Shown here piece by piece: positions 42,737 through 55,728 of a stretch of 64,000 nucleotides of DNA. The position numbers were made by a program, and so were the translations under genes. The notes below the pieces were generated by a model, which saw nothing but the letters and a program-made list of their open reading frames with translations, was not told the DNA's origin and did no database searches. Numbering within the stretch: position 1 is the stretch's first letter; each line of letters opens with the position of its first letter. The DNA comes from Aquibium oceanicum (GTDB taxonomy: Bacteria; Pseudomonadota; Alphaproteobacteria; Rhizobiales; Rhizobiaceae): positions 496,001-560,000 of the forward strand of contig NZ_CP018171.1 in assembly GCF_001889605.1 (NCBI RefSeq), read 5' to 3'.

Positions 42737-44158
42737 TCAGCCGCGGATTGTGGACGCGTCGGCGACCGGTCCGGCGGCGTCTTGCGGAGCGTCTTCTTCC
42801 TCGAGCACGTCGAGGAAGTTCTGCATCCATGTCCCCGCCTCGCTCTCCCGCACCCGTTCGAGCAGCTTTTCGTGGCGCTGCCTTCTTTCCTCGAGCGGCA
42901 TGTTGAGGGCGTGGTACATCTGTTGCGCCATCTCATCGGTGTCGTGCGGATTGACGATCAGGGCTTCGTGCAGCTCCTCGGCGGCGCCCGCGAAGGACGA
43001 CAGGATCAGCACCCCCGGATCCTCCGGATCCTGCGCCGCCACGTATTCCTTGGCGACCAAGTTCATGCCGTCGCGAAGCGGCGTCACGAGCCCCACCTGG
43101 CTGGCGCGGAACATCGCGGCGAGGATCGGGCGCGGGATGGGCCGGTGGATATAGCGGATCGGCGTCCAGTCGAAATCGGCGAACTTGCCGTTGATCGAGC
43201 CGGCGAGGCCTTCCAGCTTCTCGCGGATTTCCGAATAGGCTGTCACGTCCTCTCGCGTCGGCGGAGCGATTTGCAGAAAGGAGACCGTCTTTTCGAGTTC
43301 GGGATGGAGATGGAGCATGCGCGAGAAGGCCTCGAACCGCTCAGGAATTCCCTTGGAATAGTCGAGGCGGTCGACGCCGATCACCTGATGCTGGCCGAGG
43401 ATGGCGCGCCGCATGCGGTCGATGCTGACCTCCTCCACCCCTGACCGCGCCATTTCGATGAAGGCATCGACGTCGATTCCGATCGGCAGCCGCAACAGCC
43501 GCACCTTTCGGCCCTTGTAGGTGATCTCGCCATCCTCACCGACAGCGTCGGGGAAGAAATCCTCGGCGCAGCGATGGAAATTGTTCATGTCGGCGGAGGT
43601 CTGGAACCCCAGAAGGTCGTACTGGAGCATGGATTCGACCAGCGCCATGTGGTTGGGCGAAGCGGCCAGGATGTCGGGCGGGGGGAAGGGAATGTGGAGG
43701 AAGTACCCGATCCGCTGCTGGCACCCGAGCGCGCGCAATCGGGCAGCGAACGGGATCAGGTGGTAGTCGTGGACCCAGACGAGGTCGTCCTTCTTGAGGA
43801 AGGGCTTCAGCAGGGAGGCGAATTTGCCGTTCACCCGCATGTATCCTTCGAAATATTGCGGGCGGTAGTCGACCAGGTCGGTCCGGTAGTGGAAGAGGGG
43901 CCACAGGACGCTGTTGGAATAGCCGATATAGTACTGCGTGTAGTCCTCGATGGTCATCGGCGTGGAGATGACGTCGACCTTCCCGATGGTGTCGACGCCG
44001 AGTTTCTCGCTCTCGTCCTCCAGCGTGTTGCCGTCCCAGCCGAACCACACCCCACCTTTCGCCTTCAGCGCATCGGCGACCGCAACCGCCAATCCACCCG
44101 ATTGTGTCGTCTTGCGAAGGTCCGCCACCCTGTTCGAGACAACCACAACCCGGCTCAT
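42737..44158 (-). CDS. otsA: Trehalose-6-phosphate synthase
   Basis: 473 residues, GT20 glycosyltransferase that joins UDP-glucose and glucose-6-phosphate. The N-terminal loop (SRVVVVSNRVADLRK) and the glycine pair in TTQSGGLAVAVADALK bind the acceptor and donor; FLHIPFPPPDILAASP, VWVHDYHLIPFAARL and GVDRLDYSKGIPERFEAF are family hallmarks, as is DGMNLVAKEYVAAQ near the end. All key residues appear intact. It lies 83 bases downstream of otsB on the same strand. The product is dephosphorylated by OtsB to trehalose. Confidence 0.97.
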   Translation of the reverse strand: MSRVVVVSNRVADLRKTTQSGGLAVAVADALKAKGGVWFGWDGNTLEDESEKLGVDTIGKVDVISTPMTIEDYTQYYIGYSNSVLWPLFHYRTDLVDYRPQYFEGYMRVNGKFASLLKPFLKKDDLVWVHDYHLIPFAARLRALGCQQRIGYFLHIPFPPPDILAASPNHMALVESMLQYDLLGFQTSADMNNFHRCAEDFFPDAVGEDGEITYKGRKVRLLRLPIGIDVDAFIEMARSGVEEVSIDRMRRAILGQHQVIGVDRLDYSKGIPERFEAFSRMLHLHPELEKTVSFLQIAPPTREDVTAYSEIREKLEGLAGSINGKFADFDWTPIRYIHRPIPRPILAAMFRASQVGLVTPLRDGMNLVAKEYVAAQDPEDPGVLILSSFAGAAEELHEALIVNPHDTDEMAQQMYHALNMPLEERRQRHEKLLERVRESEAGTWMQNFLDVLEEEDAPQDAAGPVADASTIRG

Positions 44159-44241
44159 CGTTCAGAACTCCCCAATTTAAAAGTCTCCATCGCTGGTCAC
44201 ACCCGAAGGCCTAACCGCCTCGCGCACCGATCCGTTCCCCG

Positions 44242-45006
44242 CTATCGGCCCGGGCCCTGCGCCAGCCGCTTCATCCAGGCATGCAGCGCTGACGGATCGG
44301 CGAGGCGGTATCCGGCCTCCGTCGGTCCTTCCCCGATCTTCACCGACACGCCATCCCATCGCGGCATCACGCGAAAGGCGTCCTCGTCGGTCACGTCGTC
44401 ACCGAAATAGACAGGGCGCCGCCCGCTGAACGGCTCTTCGGCCATGAAGTCGGCGATCACGTCGGCCTTGGTGCGACCGCTGAACTTGAACTCCAGAACC
44501 ATCTTGCCGGCCAGCAGGGAAACGGAAGGATACTCCTCCGCGAGCGATCTCGCCAAGGCGACGCATTCTTCTTCGGCTGCCGGGTTGCGCCGGTAGTGCA
44601 GAGCGACGGAGGTCCGCTTCGTCTCGACCGAGGTGCCCGGGTATTCGCGCGCGAACCCCTCGACCCGCGCCGCCAGCCGATCCAGGTCGCCGGAATCGAA
44701 TTCCGTCCGGTGCACATCTCCCTCGACACTCCGGCGCTCCGCTCCATGCGCGCCGCCGACCGGCAGCGTGAGCGGAGAGAGGAAGCGATCGATCGCCGCG
44801 ATCTCGCGGCCCGAGATGACCGCCAGGGAACCTCCCGCGGCTTCGCCGATCGCCACCAGCGCGTCGCGGACATCGTCGCCGATCGTCACCGCGTCCGGGT
44901 CGTCGACGATCTCGGCAAGGGTGCCGTCGAAGTCGAAGAAGAACGCGGTGGTCGCCGGATCGAGCGCAATCGATGCGAAGTCCGCGGGCTCCTCGGTGTG
45001 TTTCAT
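44242..45006 (-). CDS. otsB: Trehalose-6-phosphate phosphatase
   Basis: 254 residues, HAD-superfamily phosphatase. Motif I is FFFDFDGTLAEIVDDPD with both catalytic aspartates; motif II is AVISGREIAAIDRFL; a cap domain includes GGAHGAERRS; the C-terminal motif is YFGDDVTDEDAFRVM with metal-binding aspartates. It completes the OtsAB trehalose route and lies upstream of otsA. No clear stress box precedes it on the minus strand. The 110 bases to the divergent small gene hold the promoters of both. Confidence 0.95.
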   Translation of the reverse strand: MKHTEEPADFASIALDPATTAFFFDFDGTLAEIVDDPDAVTIGDDVRDALVAIGEAAGGSLAVISGREIAAIDRFLSPLTLPVGGAHGAERRSVEGDVHRTEFDSGDLDRLAARVEGFAREYPGTSVETKRTSVALHYRRNPAAEEECVALARSLAEEYPSVSLLAGKMVLEFKFSGRTKADVIADFMAEEPFSGRRPVYFGDDVTDEDAFRVMPRWDGVSVKIGEGPTEAGYRLADPSALHAWMKRLAQGPGR

Positions 45007-45061
45007 CGTGCCTGCTCAGCCTCGTTTCGTATCCTTGCCCCGCCGGGGATTTCCGCTGGCG

Positions 45062-45086
45062 GGAACCCGCAGGACGCGGCGGGGTT
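45062..45086 (+). promoter_or_regulatory. EcfG-type promoter for the 106-residue gene
   Basis: GGAAC (45062-45066), 16 bases, GGTT (45083-45086), 30 bases before the start at 45117. One mismatch to CGTT; the flanking GTAG matches the box at 42571-42595. Confidence 0.5.
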
Positions 45087-45116
45087 GTAGCCCGGAACGA
45101 GAGCGAGGTTCCACCC

Positions 45117-45437
45117 ATGGCCCAGTTCGAACCGCATGTCATCCATCACAGCGACGCGGCGAACCCGCAATATTCCGTCCAGTTCATCGGCGATGCCGGC
45201 GAGAGCGTCACGGTCGAATGCCGGCTGAGCGCCCGGGAAGAAGCATATAGCCGCGACGATGTCGTCGAGGCCGCATACGAAATCGTTTCGCGCCTCGGCC
45301 GCCAGGCCACGGGGCAGGAGCGGCGAATGACCGCCTCCGAAACCGTTGCCAGCCGGGACGCCGGACTGAGCCGCCCGGTGGGCGAGACGGAAGCGCGGAC
45401 CCACACCTCGGAAGGCGCCGACCGTGGAACCGCCTGA
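45117..45437 (+). CDS. Small hypothetical protein with stress-type promoter
   Basis: 106 residues from the ATG at 45117. The first half is folded-looking (MAQFEPHVIHHSDAANPQYS, then VECRLSAREEAYSRDDVVEA); the last 35 residues are polar and probably disordered (SRPVGETEARTHTSEGADRG). It has neither signal peptide nor membrane segment and matches no family I recognise. An EcfG-like box lies just upstream, so expression under general stress is likely. It shares its terminator region with the convergent 95-residue gene. Confidence 0.65.
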   Translation: MAQFEPHVIHHSDAANPQYSVQFIGDAGESVTVECRLSAREEAYSRDDVVEAAYEIVSRLGRQATGQERRMTASETVASRDAGLSRPVGETEARTHTSEGADRGTA

Positions 45438-45440
45438 ACG

Positions 45441-45466
45441 AAAATGTGTCGCCGGACGGCGACACA
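45441..45466. terminator. Terminator hairpin between convergent small genes
   Basis: Perfect 9-bp stem (45445-45453 with 45458-45466), loop GGAC. A-runs flank both sides, giving a TTTT on the minus strand after the gene at 45527-45814; on the plus strand the T-run is lacking. Confidence 0.7.
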
Positions 45467-45526
45467 TCGAAAATGGTATGGGAGAGGGTCCGCGACGGTC
45501 ATCCGCGGACCTCTCGATCTGAATTC

Positions 45527-45814
45527 CTAGCGATAGGCCCAGGAACGGAACAGCGCGCCGGCGTCGGTCTCGTTGGGACGGCGCATCTCCGACCTCTTGC
45601 GCTCGGCATCGGCCGCTTCGAAGGCAGCGGCGAGCTGCTTGACGGCTTCCTTGGCGCGAACCAGCACTTGTTCCTGGCTCTCGCGTGAGCCCTCGGAGAC
45701 GTCGATGGTCACGGTGGCGCCACATGTGGTGGCGAAGCGGATCGTGGACTCCGGCTCGTCGATGGCGGAGAGCGGTTTGCCCTCACCCGCGAAGCCGCGG
45801 CTCATCATGTTCAT
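45527..45814 (-). CDS. Small hypothetical protein with strict EcfG-type promoter
   Basis: 95 residues from the ATG at 45814, which has GGGAGGA at ideal spacing. The sequence has a beta segment (STIRFATTCGATVTIDVSEG) then a long charged helix (EQVLVRAKEAVKQLAAAFEA, ADAERKRSEMRRP), with no membrane region. Family not recognised. The strict box at 45862-45886 places it in the general stress regulon with fair confidence. It is transcribed divergently from glgE. Confidence 0.7.
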   Translation of the reverse strand: MNMMSRGFAGEGKPLSAIDEPESTIRFATTCGATVTIDVSEGSRESQEQVLVRAKEAVKQLAAAFEAADAERKRSEMRRPNETDAGALFRSWAYR

Positions 45815-45861
45815 GAAATCCTCCCGGCGGTTTATTGGCGCTATGCCCGCGCAATCACACC

Positions 45862-45886
45862 AACGTCGTCGCGTCGTGTTTGTTCC
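45862..45886 (-). promoter_or_regulatory. EcfG-type promoter, strict match, for the 95-residue gene
   Basis: Minus strand: GGAAC (45882-45886), 16 bases, CGTT (45862-45865), 48 bases before the start codon. Confidence 0.72.
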
Positions 45887-45937
45887 ATGAGCGAATCGAA
45901 ATTTACGCGGGCCGTTCCGGCTCGCCTGATTCAAAGG

Positions 45938-45962
45938 GGAACTTTTGACCTGTGGTGCTGTT
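45938..45962 (+). promoter_or_regulatory. Possible EcfG-type promoter for the glgE operon
   Basis: GGAAC (45938-45942), 16 bases, TGTT (45959-45962), about 120 bases before the likely glgE start. One mismatch in the -10 element. Confidence 0.45.
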
Positions 45963-46084
45963 TCAAGTTACATTGGACGGGAGAAACTGATGCTAGGGCG
46001 ACACACGAATCCTTCGAGCCACGCCTTGGGCGCCGCATATTCTGCGTTCGCCGAATCCGTCGACTCCAAGTTCCGTGCCGCACG

Positions 46085-48142
46085 ATGAAGAGCATCATGA
46101 AGGCAGTGAGCGGAAGCCGGAGCGCCAGGAAGACGAAGACCGCTGTCCCGCAGGACGACACGGTCGGACGTGAACTCCTGCATGACCTTGCGGAGCGCCG
46201 TCTGGCGATCGAGGGGATCGACCCCGAAATCGACGGAGGCCGCTTTCCCGCAAAGACGGTCGCCGGCACGTCCTTCGTCGTCGAGGCCGATGTCTTCGGC
46301 GAAGGCCACGACGTCATCGACGCCGCGCTCCTGTGGCGCCGCAAGGGCGATGAGGCGTGGACCGAGACGCCGCTGGAATTTCTCGAAAACGATCGCTGGC
46401 GCGGCGAGATCATCTTCCCCGATATCGGCGATCACCAGTTCACGGTCATCGCCTGGCGCGATCTGTTCGGCGGCTGGGCGCGTGACGTGCGCAAGAAGAT
46501 CGCCGCCTCGCAGAAGGTGAGCCTCGAAATCACCGAAGCCTCCCACATGGTCGCGGACGCCGCGGCGAATCCCCGCGATCCCGACGGCGCCTCGGCGCTG
46601 GAGAGCCTTTCGAGTTTCCTGCAGGGCGAGGGCGACGAGGAGCGCAAGCTGGCTCTGCTCCTCAGCGACGAGACGGCGGCCCTGATGAAGGCGTCCGCCC
46701 CCCGCAACAGCCTCACCCGCTACGAGCGGGTTCTCGACGTCATCGTGGAGCGCGAGAAAGCGGTCTTCGGCGCCTGGTACGAGATGTTTCCGCGTTCGCA
46801 GGCCTTCGACGTCGACCGCCACGGCACCTTCAACGACGTCATCGACCGGCTCCCCTATGTCCGCGATCTCGGCTTCGACATCCTCTACTTCACGCCCATT
46901 CATCCCATCGGCAAGACCAACCGCAAGGGCCGGAACAACACGCTGACGCCGTCCGAGGACGATCCCGGCAGCCCCTATGCGATCGGCTCCGCCGAGGGCG
47001 GGCACGACGCCATCCATCCCGAACTGGGCACGATCGAGGATTTCGACCGGCTGGTGAAGGAAGCAGCCGACCACGGGCTGGAGATCGCGCTCGACTTCGC
47101 CATCCAGTGCTCGCCCGACCACCCCTGGATCAAGGAACATCCGGAGTGGTTCGACTGGCGTCCGGACGGTACGATCAAGTTCGCCGAAAACCCGCCGAAG
47201 AAGTACGAGGACATCGTCAACGTCCACTTCTACCGGGATTCCATCCCCGGCCTCTGGTACGCGTTGCGCGACGTCTTCCTCTACTGGATCGACCACGGCG
47301 TTAAGATCTTCCGCGTCGACAATCCGCACACCAAGCCGTTCCCGTTCTGGGAATGGGTCTTTGCGGAAATCCGCGCGAAGCATCCCGACGTGATCTTCCT
47401 GTCGGAGGCGTTCACGCGGCCGAAGGTGATGAAGCGTCTGGCGAAGGTCGGCTTCACCCAGTCCTACACCTACTACACCTGGCGCAACCTCAAGTGGGAG
47501 CTCGAGCAGTACCTGACTGAGCTCACGCAGGAGGAGTGCCGGCACTACATGCGTCCGAACTTCTTCACCAATACGCCCGACATCAATCCCGTCTTCCTCC
47601 AGCAGAGCGGCCGCCCGGGCTTCCGCACGCGGCTGATCATGGCCGCGACGCTGGCCGGCAGCTACGGCATCTACAACGGCTACGAGGTCTGCGACGCGGC
47701 GCCGATGCCGGGCAAGGAAGAGTATCTCGATTCCGAGAAGTACGAGATCCGGAACTGGGATTTCGACCAGCCCTTCCACATCAAGGACGACATCCGGCTG
47801 ATTAACCGCCTGCGGGCGGAGCACCCGGCGCTGCGCGACTTCACCTCGCTGCGCTTCCACAATGCATGGGATGACAACGTGCTCTATTATTCGAAAGGCG
47901 ACCCGAAATCGGGGAGCTATCTCCTGTTCCACGTCAATCTCGACCCGCACAACGCACACGAGTTCGACTTCGAAGTGCCGCTGTGGGAGTTCGGCATTCC
48001 GGATGACGGATCGATCGAGGTGCAGGACCTCGTCAACGGCAACACCTTCGCCTGGTACGGCAAGCACCACAGGCTGGCGCTCGACCCGCATTCGCGGCCC
48101 TATGCCATTTGGCGTCTTCTCGGACCGGTGACCCAGGCATGA
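46085..48142 (+). CDS. glgE: Alpha-1,4-glucan:maltose-1-phosphate maltosyltransferase
   Basis: 685 residues if started at ATG 46085; ATG 46097 is nearly as good, and neither has a strong ribosome-binding site. GlgE (GH13 subfamily 3) adds maltosyl units from maltose-1-phosphate to alpha-glucan. The catalytic pieces are clear: FDILYFTPIHPIGKTNRKGR, the nucleophile Asp in KIFRVDNPHTKPFPFWEWVF, the acid Glu in FLSEAFTRPKVMKRLAK, and the N-terminal beta domain of the family. It starts the operon glgE-treS/mak-glgB-glgX-treZ, whose genes overlap or nearly touch. TreS-Mak supplies its substrate. Confidence 0.96.
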   Translation: MKSIMKAVSGSRSARKTKTAVPQDDTVGRELLHDLAERRLAIEGIDPEIDGGRFPAKTVAGTSFVVEADVFGEGHDVIDAALLWRRKGDEAWTETPLEFLENDRWRGEIIFPDIGDHQFTVIAWRDLFGGWARDVRKKIAASQKVSLEITEASHMVADAAANPRDPDGASALESLSSFLQGEGDEERKLALLLSDETAALMKASAPRNSLTRYERVLDVIVEREKAVFGAWYEMFPRSQAFDVDRHGTFNDVIDRLPYVRDLGFDILYFTPIHPIGKTNRKGRNNTLTPSEDDPGSPYAIGSAEGGHDAIHPELGTIEDFDRLVKEAADHGLEIALDFAIQCSPDHPWIKEHPEWFDWRPDGTIKFAENPPKKYEDIVNVHFYRDSIPGLWYALRDVFLYWIDHGVKIFRVDNPHTKPFPFWEWVFAEIRAKHPDVIFLSEAFTRPKVMKRLAKVGFTQSYTYYTWRNLKWELEQYLTELTQEECRHYMRPNFFTNTPDINPVFLQQSGRPGFRTRLIMAATLAGSYGIYNGYEVCDAAPMPGKEEYLDSEKYEIRNWDFDQPFHIKDDIRLINRLRAEHPALRDFTSLRFHNAWDDNVLYYSKGDPKSGSYLLFHVNLDPHNAHEFDFEVPLWEFGIPDDGSIEVQDLVNGNTFAWYGKHHRLALDPHSRPYAIWRLLGPVTQA

Positions 48143-51100
48143 AGGTGATCAGCAACAAGATGGACGGCGCGATCGACCGCAGCCAGTCCGATTGGTACCG
48201 CGACGCCATAATCTACCAGATGCACGTCAAGGCCTTCCAGGACTCCAACGACGACGGCATGGGCGATTTCGCCGGCCTGATGCGGCGGCTGGATTACATC
48301 CAGGATCTCGGCGTCACCGCGATCTGGATCCTGCCCTTCTATCCTTCGCCACTGCGCGACGACGGCTACGACATCGCGGATTACCGGTCGATCAACCCGT
48401 CCTACGGCACCATGCGCGACTTCAAGGCCTTCGTGGCCGAAGCGCACCGGCGCGGGCTGCGGGTCATCACCGAACTCGTCATCAACCACACCTCCGACCA
48501 GCATCCCTGGTTCCAGAAGGCGCGCCACGCCAAGCCGGGCTCGGCCGCGCGCGACTTCTACGTCTGGAGCGACGCCGACACCAAGTTCCCCGAAACCCGG
48601 ATCATCTTCCTCGACACCGAGACGTCGAACTGGACGTGGGACCCGGTGGCGGGCCAGTTCTTCTGGCATCGCTTCTATTCCCACCAGCCGGATCTCAACT
48701 TCGACAATCCGCGCGTGCTGCGGGAAGTGCTGAAGGTCATGCACATGTGGCTCGACGCGGGCGTCGACGGGCTGCGCCTGGATGCGATCCCCTATCTGGT
48801 CGAGCGCGAGGGCACCAACAACGAGAACCTGCCCGAGACGCACGAGGTTCTGAAGAAGATCCGTACCGAACTCGACGCGCATTATTCCGATCGTATGCTG
48901 CTCGCGGAGGCCAACCAGTGGCCGGAGGACACGCGGCCCTATTTCGGCGAAGGCGACGAGTGCCACATGGGGTTCCACTTCCCCCTGATGCCGCGCATCT
49001 ACATGGCGCTGGCGCAGGAGGATCGCTATCCGATCTCCGACATCATCCGCCAGACGCCGGAAATCCCGGAAGGGTGTCAGTGGGGCATCTTCCTGCGGAA
49101 CCACGACGAGCTCACGCTCGAAATGGTCAGCGACCAGGAGCGCGACTACCTCTGGCGCACCTATGCCGAGGACAAGCGCGCGCGCATCAATCTCGGCATC
49201 CGCCGCCGCCTCGCCCCGCTGCTGCAGAACGATCGACGCAAGATCGAACTCCTGAACTCCCTGCTGATGTCGATGCCCGGCACGCCGATCGTCTATTACG
49301 GCGACGAGCTCGGCATGGGCGACAACTACTATCTCGGCGATCGCGACGGCGTTCGCACGCCCATGCAGTGGTCCCCCGATCTCAACGCGGGCTTCTCGCG
49401 CGCCAATCCGCAGCAGCTCTATCTGCCCGTCATCATGGACCCGATCTACGGCTACCAGGCCGTGAACGCGGAGAGCCAGCAGCGCGACCCCTCTTCGCTG
49501 CTCAACTGGATGCGCAAGCTGATCAGCGTGCGCAAGCAGCACGCGGCCTTCGGGCGCGGCACGCTGACGCTGCTTTATCCGCGCAACCGCAAGGTCCTCG
49601 CCTACATCCGCGAATACGGCAACGACCGTATCCTGTGCGTCGCCAACCTGTCGCGCCAGGCGCAGGCGGTCGAACTCGACCTGTCGAAGTGGAAGGGCGC
49701 CGTGCCGATCGAGCTCACCGGCCGCTCCCCCTTCCCGCCGGTCGGAGACCTGCCGTACCTGCTCACTTTGCCGGCTTACGGTTTCTACTGGCTGCTCCTC
49801 GCCGAAGAGGCGGAGGCGCCCAGCTGGCATCAGCAGGTGCCGGATATCCTGCCGGAATTCATCACCCTCACCACGCGTGACGGCAAGGTCAGCACGGCGC
49901 TGTCCGGTTCGGCCGGCGCGACGCTGGAAAGCGAGGCGCTGCCGCAGTTCCTGCGCCTGCAGCGCTGGTTCGCCGCCAAGGACCAGACCATCAAGACCGC
50001 GAAGGTCGTACCGCTCGCCGAGATGGAGCGCGGCAAGCATCTGCTCGCCGAATGCCAGATCGACTTCGGAGAAGGCATCCAGCGATATCTGATGCCGCTT
50101 TCGGCCCGCTGGGGCGAGGAAAACCTCGCCTTCGGTTCGCCGACCCTCTCCTATACGTTGGCGAAGCTGCGGCAGGGCCCGAAGCTCGGAGCGCTGCTCG
50201 ACAGCGTCCACGACGAGGATTTCGGCAAGACCATCATCGCGGCGATGCAGGAAGGCGCTTCCCTCGAGGGGACGGCTGGCACCGTGTCGTTCGACAACAA
50301 CGGCAATCCTTCCGTCTACGCGGAGGCCGGGACGCCCCGGCCGCTCGGGGTGGAGCAGAGCAACGTCTCGATCGCCTTCGGCGATTCCATCATCCTCAAG
50401 GTCTATCGCCGGCTTCGCAGCGGCGTTCAGCCCGAAGTCGAGATGGCCCGTTTCCTCACCAATGTCGGCCACTTCGACAACATGCCCGCCTATCTCGGCG
50501 CGATCGAACTCGCCCGCGAGGGCGACGAGCCGACGGTGCTCGCCAGCGCCTTCGAATTCGTCCGCAATCAGGGCGACGCGTGGGAGGTGCTGTCCTCGGC
50601 GCTCCAGCGCGACATGGAAAACGCCGACATGATCTCGACCGCCGCTCCTGTGTCGGAAGAGGAGGAGAACGCTTTCTTCTTCCCGCTCAACCTCGGCGAG
50701 ACGCTCGGCCGTCGCACCGCCGAGCTGCACCGGGCGCTCGCGACCGAGACCGACGACGAGGCCTTCAAGGCCGAGAAGACGGGCAAGTCCGACGTCAAGG
50801 AATGGGTGAAGTCCGCCCGCGCCGATCTCGACGAGATGATGAAGGCGCTGAAGTCGGCGCGCTCGCGCTACACGGATCGCACCGCCGAGATGATCGGCGA
50901 GGTCCTCGACCTGAAGGGCGACCTGTCGAAGCGGCTGGATGCCTGCCTCTCGCACACGCCGTCCGGCGGGCGCTCGCGCATCCATGGCGACTACCATCTC
51001 GGCCAGGTCCTGGTGGCGGCGGATGATATCGTCATCATCGACTTCGAGGGCGAACCGCGCCGCTCGATCGAAGAGCGCCGGGCCAAGATGTCGCCGTTGC

Positions 51101-51444
51101 GCGACGTCGCCGGTATGCTGCGGTCGATCGACTATCTCGCGGCCGATGTCACGCGCCGGCGCGGACCGATGGCGGTTCCGGCGGACGATCGTGCGGTCGA
51201 ACGGGCCGAACTGTGGCGCCAGCAGTCGCGGGCGGGCTTCATCGAAGCCTACAATTCCGCGATCGAGGGCAGTCCCACGCATCCGGACGACGAGGCGTTC
51301 GCGCGCGATCTCCTCGATCTCTTCCTCATCCAGAAAGCAGCATACGAGGTGAGCTACGAACTTGCGAACCGCCCGACCTGGGTGGACATCCCCCTTCGCG
51401 GACTGCTCGACCTCGTCAACGACAACAATGGAGCAGCCTCATGA
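48139..51444 (+). CDS. treS: Trehalose synthase-maltokinase fusion
   Basis: 1101 residues. The first 550 are TreS (GH13), which interconverts trehalose and maltose: [19 protein letters not shown], nucleophile Asp in [17 protein letters not shown], acid Glu in [16 protein letters not shown], and [11 protein letters not shown]. Residues about 560-1095 are maltokinase, which phosphorylates maltose to maltose-1-phosphate with ATP: kinase-like motifs [10 protein letters not shown] near residue 948 and [17 protein letters not shown]. The fusion channels trehalose to GlgE substrate. Start 48139 overlaps the glgE stop by ATGA; its own stop overlaps glgB the same way. Confidence 0.96.
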   Translation: MKVISNKMDGAIDRSQSDWYRDAIIYQMHVKAFQDSNDDGMGDFAGLMRRLDYIQDLGVTAIWILPFYPSPLRDDGYDIADYRSINPSYGTMRDFKAFVAEAHRRGLRVITELVINHTSDQHPWFQKARHAKPGSAARDFYVWSDADTKFPETRIIFLDTETSNWTWDPVAGQFFWHRFYSHQPDLNFDNPRVLREVLKVMHMWLDAGVDGLRLDAIPYLVEREGTNNENLPETHEVLKKIRTELDAHYSDRMLLAEANQWPEDTRPYFGEGDECHMGFHFPLMPRIYMALAQEDRYPISDIIRQTPEIPEGCQWGIFLRNHDELTLEMVSDQERDYLWRTYAEDKRARINLGIRRRLAPLLQNDRRKIELLNSLLMSMPGTPIVYYGDELGMGDNYYLGDRDGVRTPMQWSPDLNAGFSRANPQQLYLPVIMDPIYGYQAVNAESQQRDPSSLLNWMRKLISVRKQHAAFGRGTLTLLYPRNRKVLAYIREYGNDRILCVANLSRQAQAVELDLSKWKGAVPIELTGRSPFPPVGDLPYLLTLPAYGFYWLLLAEEAEAPSWHQQVPDILPEFITLTTRDGKVSTALSGSAGATLESEALPQFLRLQRWFAAKDQTIKTAKVVPLAEMERGKHLLAECQIDFGEGIQRYLMPLSARWGEENLAFGSPTLSYTLAKLRQGPKLGALLDSVHDEDFGKTIIAAMQEGASLEGTAGTVSFDNNGNPSVYAEAGTPRPLGVEQSNVSIAFGDSIILKVYRRLRSGVQPEVEMARFLTNVGHFDNMPAYLGAIELAREGDEPTVLASAFEFVRNQGDAWEVLSSALQRDMENADMISTAAPVSEEEENAFFFPLNLGETLGRRTAELHRALATETDDEAFKAEKTGKSDVKEWVKSARADLDEMMKALKSARSRYTDRTAEMIGEVLDLKGDLSKRLDACLSHTPSGGRSRIHGDYHLGQVLVAADDIVIIDFEGEPRRSIEERRAKMSPLRDVAGMLRSIDYLAADVTRRRGPMAVPADDRAVERAELWRQQSRAGFIEAYNSAIEGSPTHPDDEAFARDLLDLFLIQKAAYEVSYELANRPTWVDIPLRGLLDLVNDNNGAAS

Positions 51445-53651
51445 ACGCGGCAGGCACAAATCCCTATGCCGCGCCGACGGCGGACATCAACGCCATCGTA
51501 AGCGGCCGCCACGGCAATCCCTTCGTCGTTCTCGGCATGCAGGGCGGCGGCGACGAACCCCTGATAGTCAACGTCTTCGCGCCGGAGGCCGGCGAGGTAA
51601 CCGTCCTCGACCGCGACGGCAACACCCCGATCGAGAAGCTCGAGCGCGTCCATCCGGACGGGTTCTTCTCCGGCGTCGTGCCGGACCGCAAGGACCGCTT
51701 CGCCTACCGGCTCGGCATGTCGGCCGGCGACCATCGCTGGGAGATCGACGATCCCTACAGCTTCGGCCCCATCCTCGGCGAACTCGATGAATATCTCATG
51801 GGGGAGGGCCGCCACGCGGAGCTCTACAAGCGTCTCGGCGCGCATCCGGCCGAGGTCGGCGGTGTTCAAGGCGTGGTCTTCTGCGTCTGGGCCCCCAACG
51901 CCCGGCGCGTCAGCGTCGTCGGCGACTTCAACGCCTGGGACGGCCGGCGCCATCCGATGCGAAAGCGCCTCGGCGTGGGGGTCTGGGAACTCTTCGTTCC
52001 GGGCATCGGCACCGGTCACCGCTACAAATACGAGATCCTCGGCGTGCATGGCGATTTGCTGCCGCTGAAATCCGATCCGCTGTCCTTCTCGTCCGAAGTT
52101 CCGCCCGCCACCGCCTCCATCGCGTCGGGCCTGCCGAAGTACGAATGGGGCGACGAAGGCTGGATGTCGCAGCGCGCGGCGCGGCACGCGAAAACCGAAC
52201 CCGTGTCGATCTACGAGGTCCATCTCGGAAGCTGGCGTCGCGGCGCCGATGGCGAGGTGCTCGACTACGACGCTCTGGCGGAACTGCTCGTCTCCTACGT
52301 CAAGGAAATGGGCTTCACCCATGTCGAGCTGCTGCCGATCAGCGAGCATCCCTTTTCGGGGTCCTGGGGGTATCAGCCGATCGGCCTCTTCGCCCCCACC
52401 AGCCGCTTCGGCTCGCCGGAGGCCTTCGCCAGGTTCGTCGACGAACTGCACCAGGCGGGCATCGGCGTCATCATCGACTGGGTCCCGGCGCACTTCCCGT
52501 CGGACGCGCACGGTCTGGTGCGTTTCGACGGCACCGCGCTTTACGAGCACGAGGATCCGCGGCTCGGCTACCACCAGGACTGGAACACGCTGATCTACAA
52601 TTTCGGCCGCGTGGAGGTTTCGAACTTCCTCCAGGCCAACGCGCTGTTCTGGCTCGACCAGTACCACATCGACGCTCTCCGCGTGGATGCCGTCGCCTCG
52701 ATGCTCTACCTCGATTACTCCCGCAAGGCGGGCGAGTGGATCCCGAACCGGCACGGCGGCAACGAGAACCTCGATGCCATCGCTTTCCTGCGCGAAACCA
52801 ACCAGCGCGTCGCCGATCTCCATCCCGGCGCCCTTACGATCGCCGAGGAATCCACCGCCTGGCCTGGGGTCAGCCGGCCGGTGGGAGACGGCGGTCTCGG
52901 TTTCAACTACAAATGGAACATGGGCTGGATGCACGACACGCTGGCATACATCAGCCTCGATCCCGTGCACCGCAAGCATCATCACCACCAGATGACCTTC
53001 GGTCTGGTCTATGCCTTCTCGGAGAACTTCGTCCTTCCGATCTCCCATGACGAGGTCGTGCACGGCAAAGGCTCGCTTCTCGGCAAGATGCCGGGCGACC
53101 GATGGCAGAAGTTCGCCAACCTGCGCACCTACCTGTCCTTCATGTGGACGCATCCGGGCAAGAAGCTGCTCTTCATGGGCTGCGAGTTCGGCCAGGAGCG
53201 CGAGTGGAACCACGACCAGTCGCTCGACTGGCACCTCCTGGACGATCCCATGCATGCGGGCGTGAAGGCGGTGGTACGCGATCTCAACGGCATCTATCGC
53301 GATCTGCCCGCCCTTCACGAACTGGACTGCGATCCCGCCGGGTTCGAATGGCTCGGATCCGACGACGCGGAAAACAGCGTCTATTCCTTCATCCGCCGCG
53401 GCCGCAACGGCGATCCGGTGATCGTGTTGTGCAACATGACGCCCATGCCGAGGTCCGGCTACCGCGTCGGCGCGCCGAAGGCCGGAACCTGGGCGGTGCG
53501 CTTCAACAGCGATGCCGCCGAATATGGCGGTTCCGGCGCCGGTACGACGGAACCAGTAGAAACCGAGGCCGTTACGTGGCACGGCAGGCCGCAATCGCTG
53601 GAGCTCGACCTGCCACCGCTCGCAGCGGTTGTCCTCGCTCCAGCCGAATAA
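51441..53651 (+). CDS. glgB: 1,4-alpha-glucan branching enzyme
   Basis: 736 residues. N-terminal glycogen-branching domains ([11 protein letters not shown], then the CBM48 region [20 protein letters not shown]) precede the GH13 barrel with the nucleophile in [20 protein letters not shown], the acid Glu in [17 protein letters not shown] and [19 protein letters not shown]. It introduces alpha-1,6 branches into the chain extended by GlgE. It overlaps the treS-mak stop by 4 bases, so translation is coupled, and glgX starts 7 bases after its stop. Confidence 0.97.
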   Translation: MNAAGTNPYAAPTADINAIVSGRHGNPFVVLGMQGGGDEPLIVNVFAPEAGEVTVLDRDGNTPIEKLERVHPDGFFSGVVPDRKDRFAYRLGMSAGDHRWEIDDPYSFGPILGELDEYLMGEGRHAELYKRLGAHPAEVGGVQGVVFCVWAPNARRVSVVGDFNAWDGRRHPMRKRLGVGVWELFVPGIGTGHRYKYEILGVHGDLLPLKSDPLSFSSEVPPATASIASGLPKYEWGDEGWMSQRAARHAKTEPVSIYEVHLGSWRRGADGEVLDYDALAELLVSYVKEMGFTHVELLPISEHPFSGSWGYQPIGLFAPTSRFGSPEAFARFVDELHQAGIGVIIDWVPAHFPSDAHGLVRFDGTALYEHEDPRLGYHQDWNTLIYNFGRVEVSNFLQANALFWLDQYHIDALRVDAVASMLYLDYSRKAGEWIPNRHGGNENLDAIAFLRETNQRVADLHPGALTIAEESTAWPGVSRPVGDGGLGFNYKWNMGWMHDTLAYISLDPVHRKHHHHQMTFGLVYAFSENFVLPISHDEVVHGKGSLLGKMPGDRWQKFANLRTYLSFMWTHPGKKLLFMGCEFGQEREWNHDQSLDWHLLDDPMHAGVKAVVRDLNGIYRDLPALHELDCDPAGFEWLGSDDAENSVYSFIRRGRNGDPVIVLCNMTPMPRSGYRVGAPKAGTWAVRFNSDAAEYGGSGAGTTEPVETEAVTWHGRPQSLELDLPPLAAVVLAPAE

Positions 53652-53658
53652 GGTTCCC

Positions 53659-55724
<2,066 letters not shown>

Positions 55725-55728
<4 letters not shown>

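Noticed and set aside
48100-51282. A 1060-codon open frame on the minus strand opposite the treS-maltokinase gene
   Set aside because: It mirrors the codon pattern of the GC-rich plus-strand gene and has repetitive Arg/Asp/His/Gly composition with no recognisable domain. It is a shadow frame.
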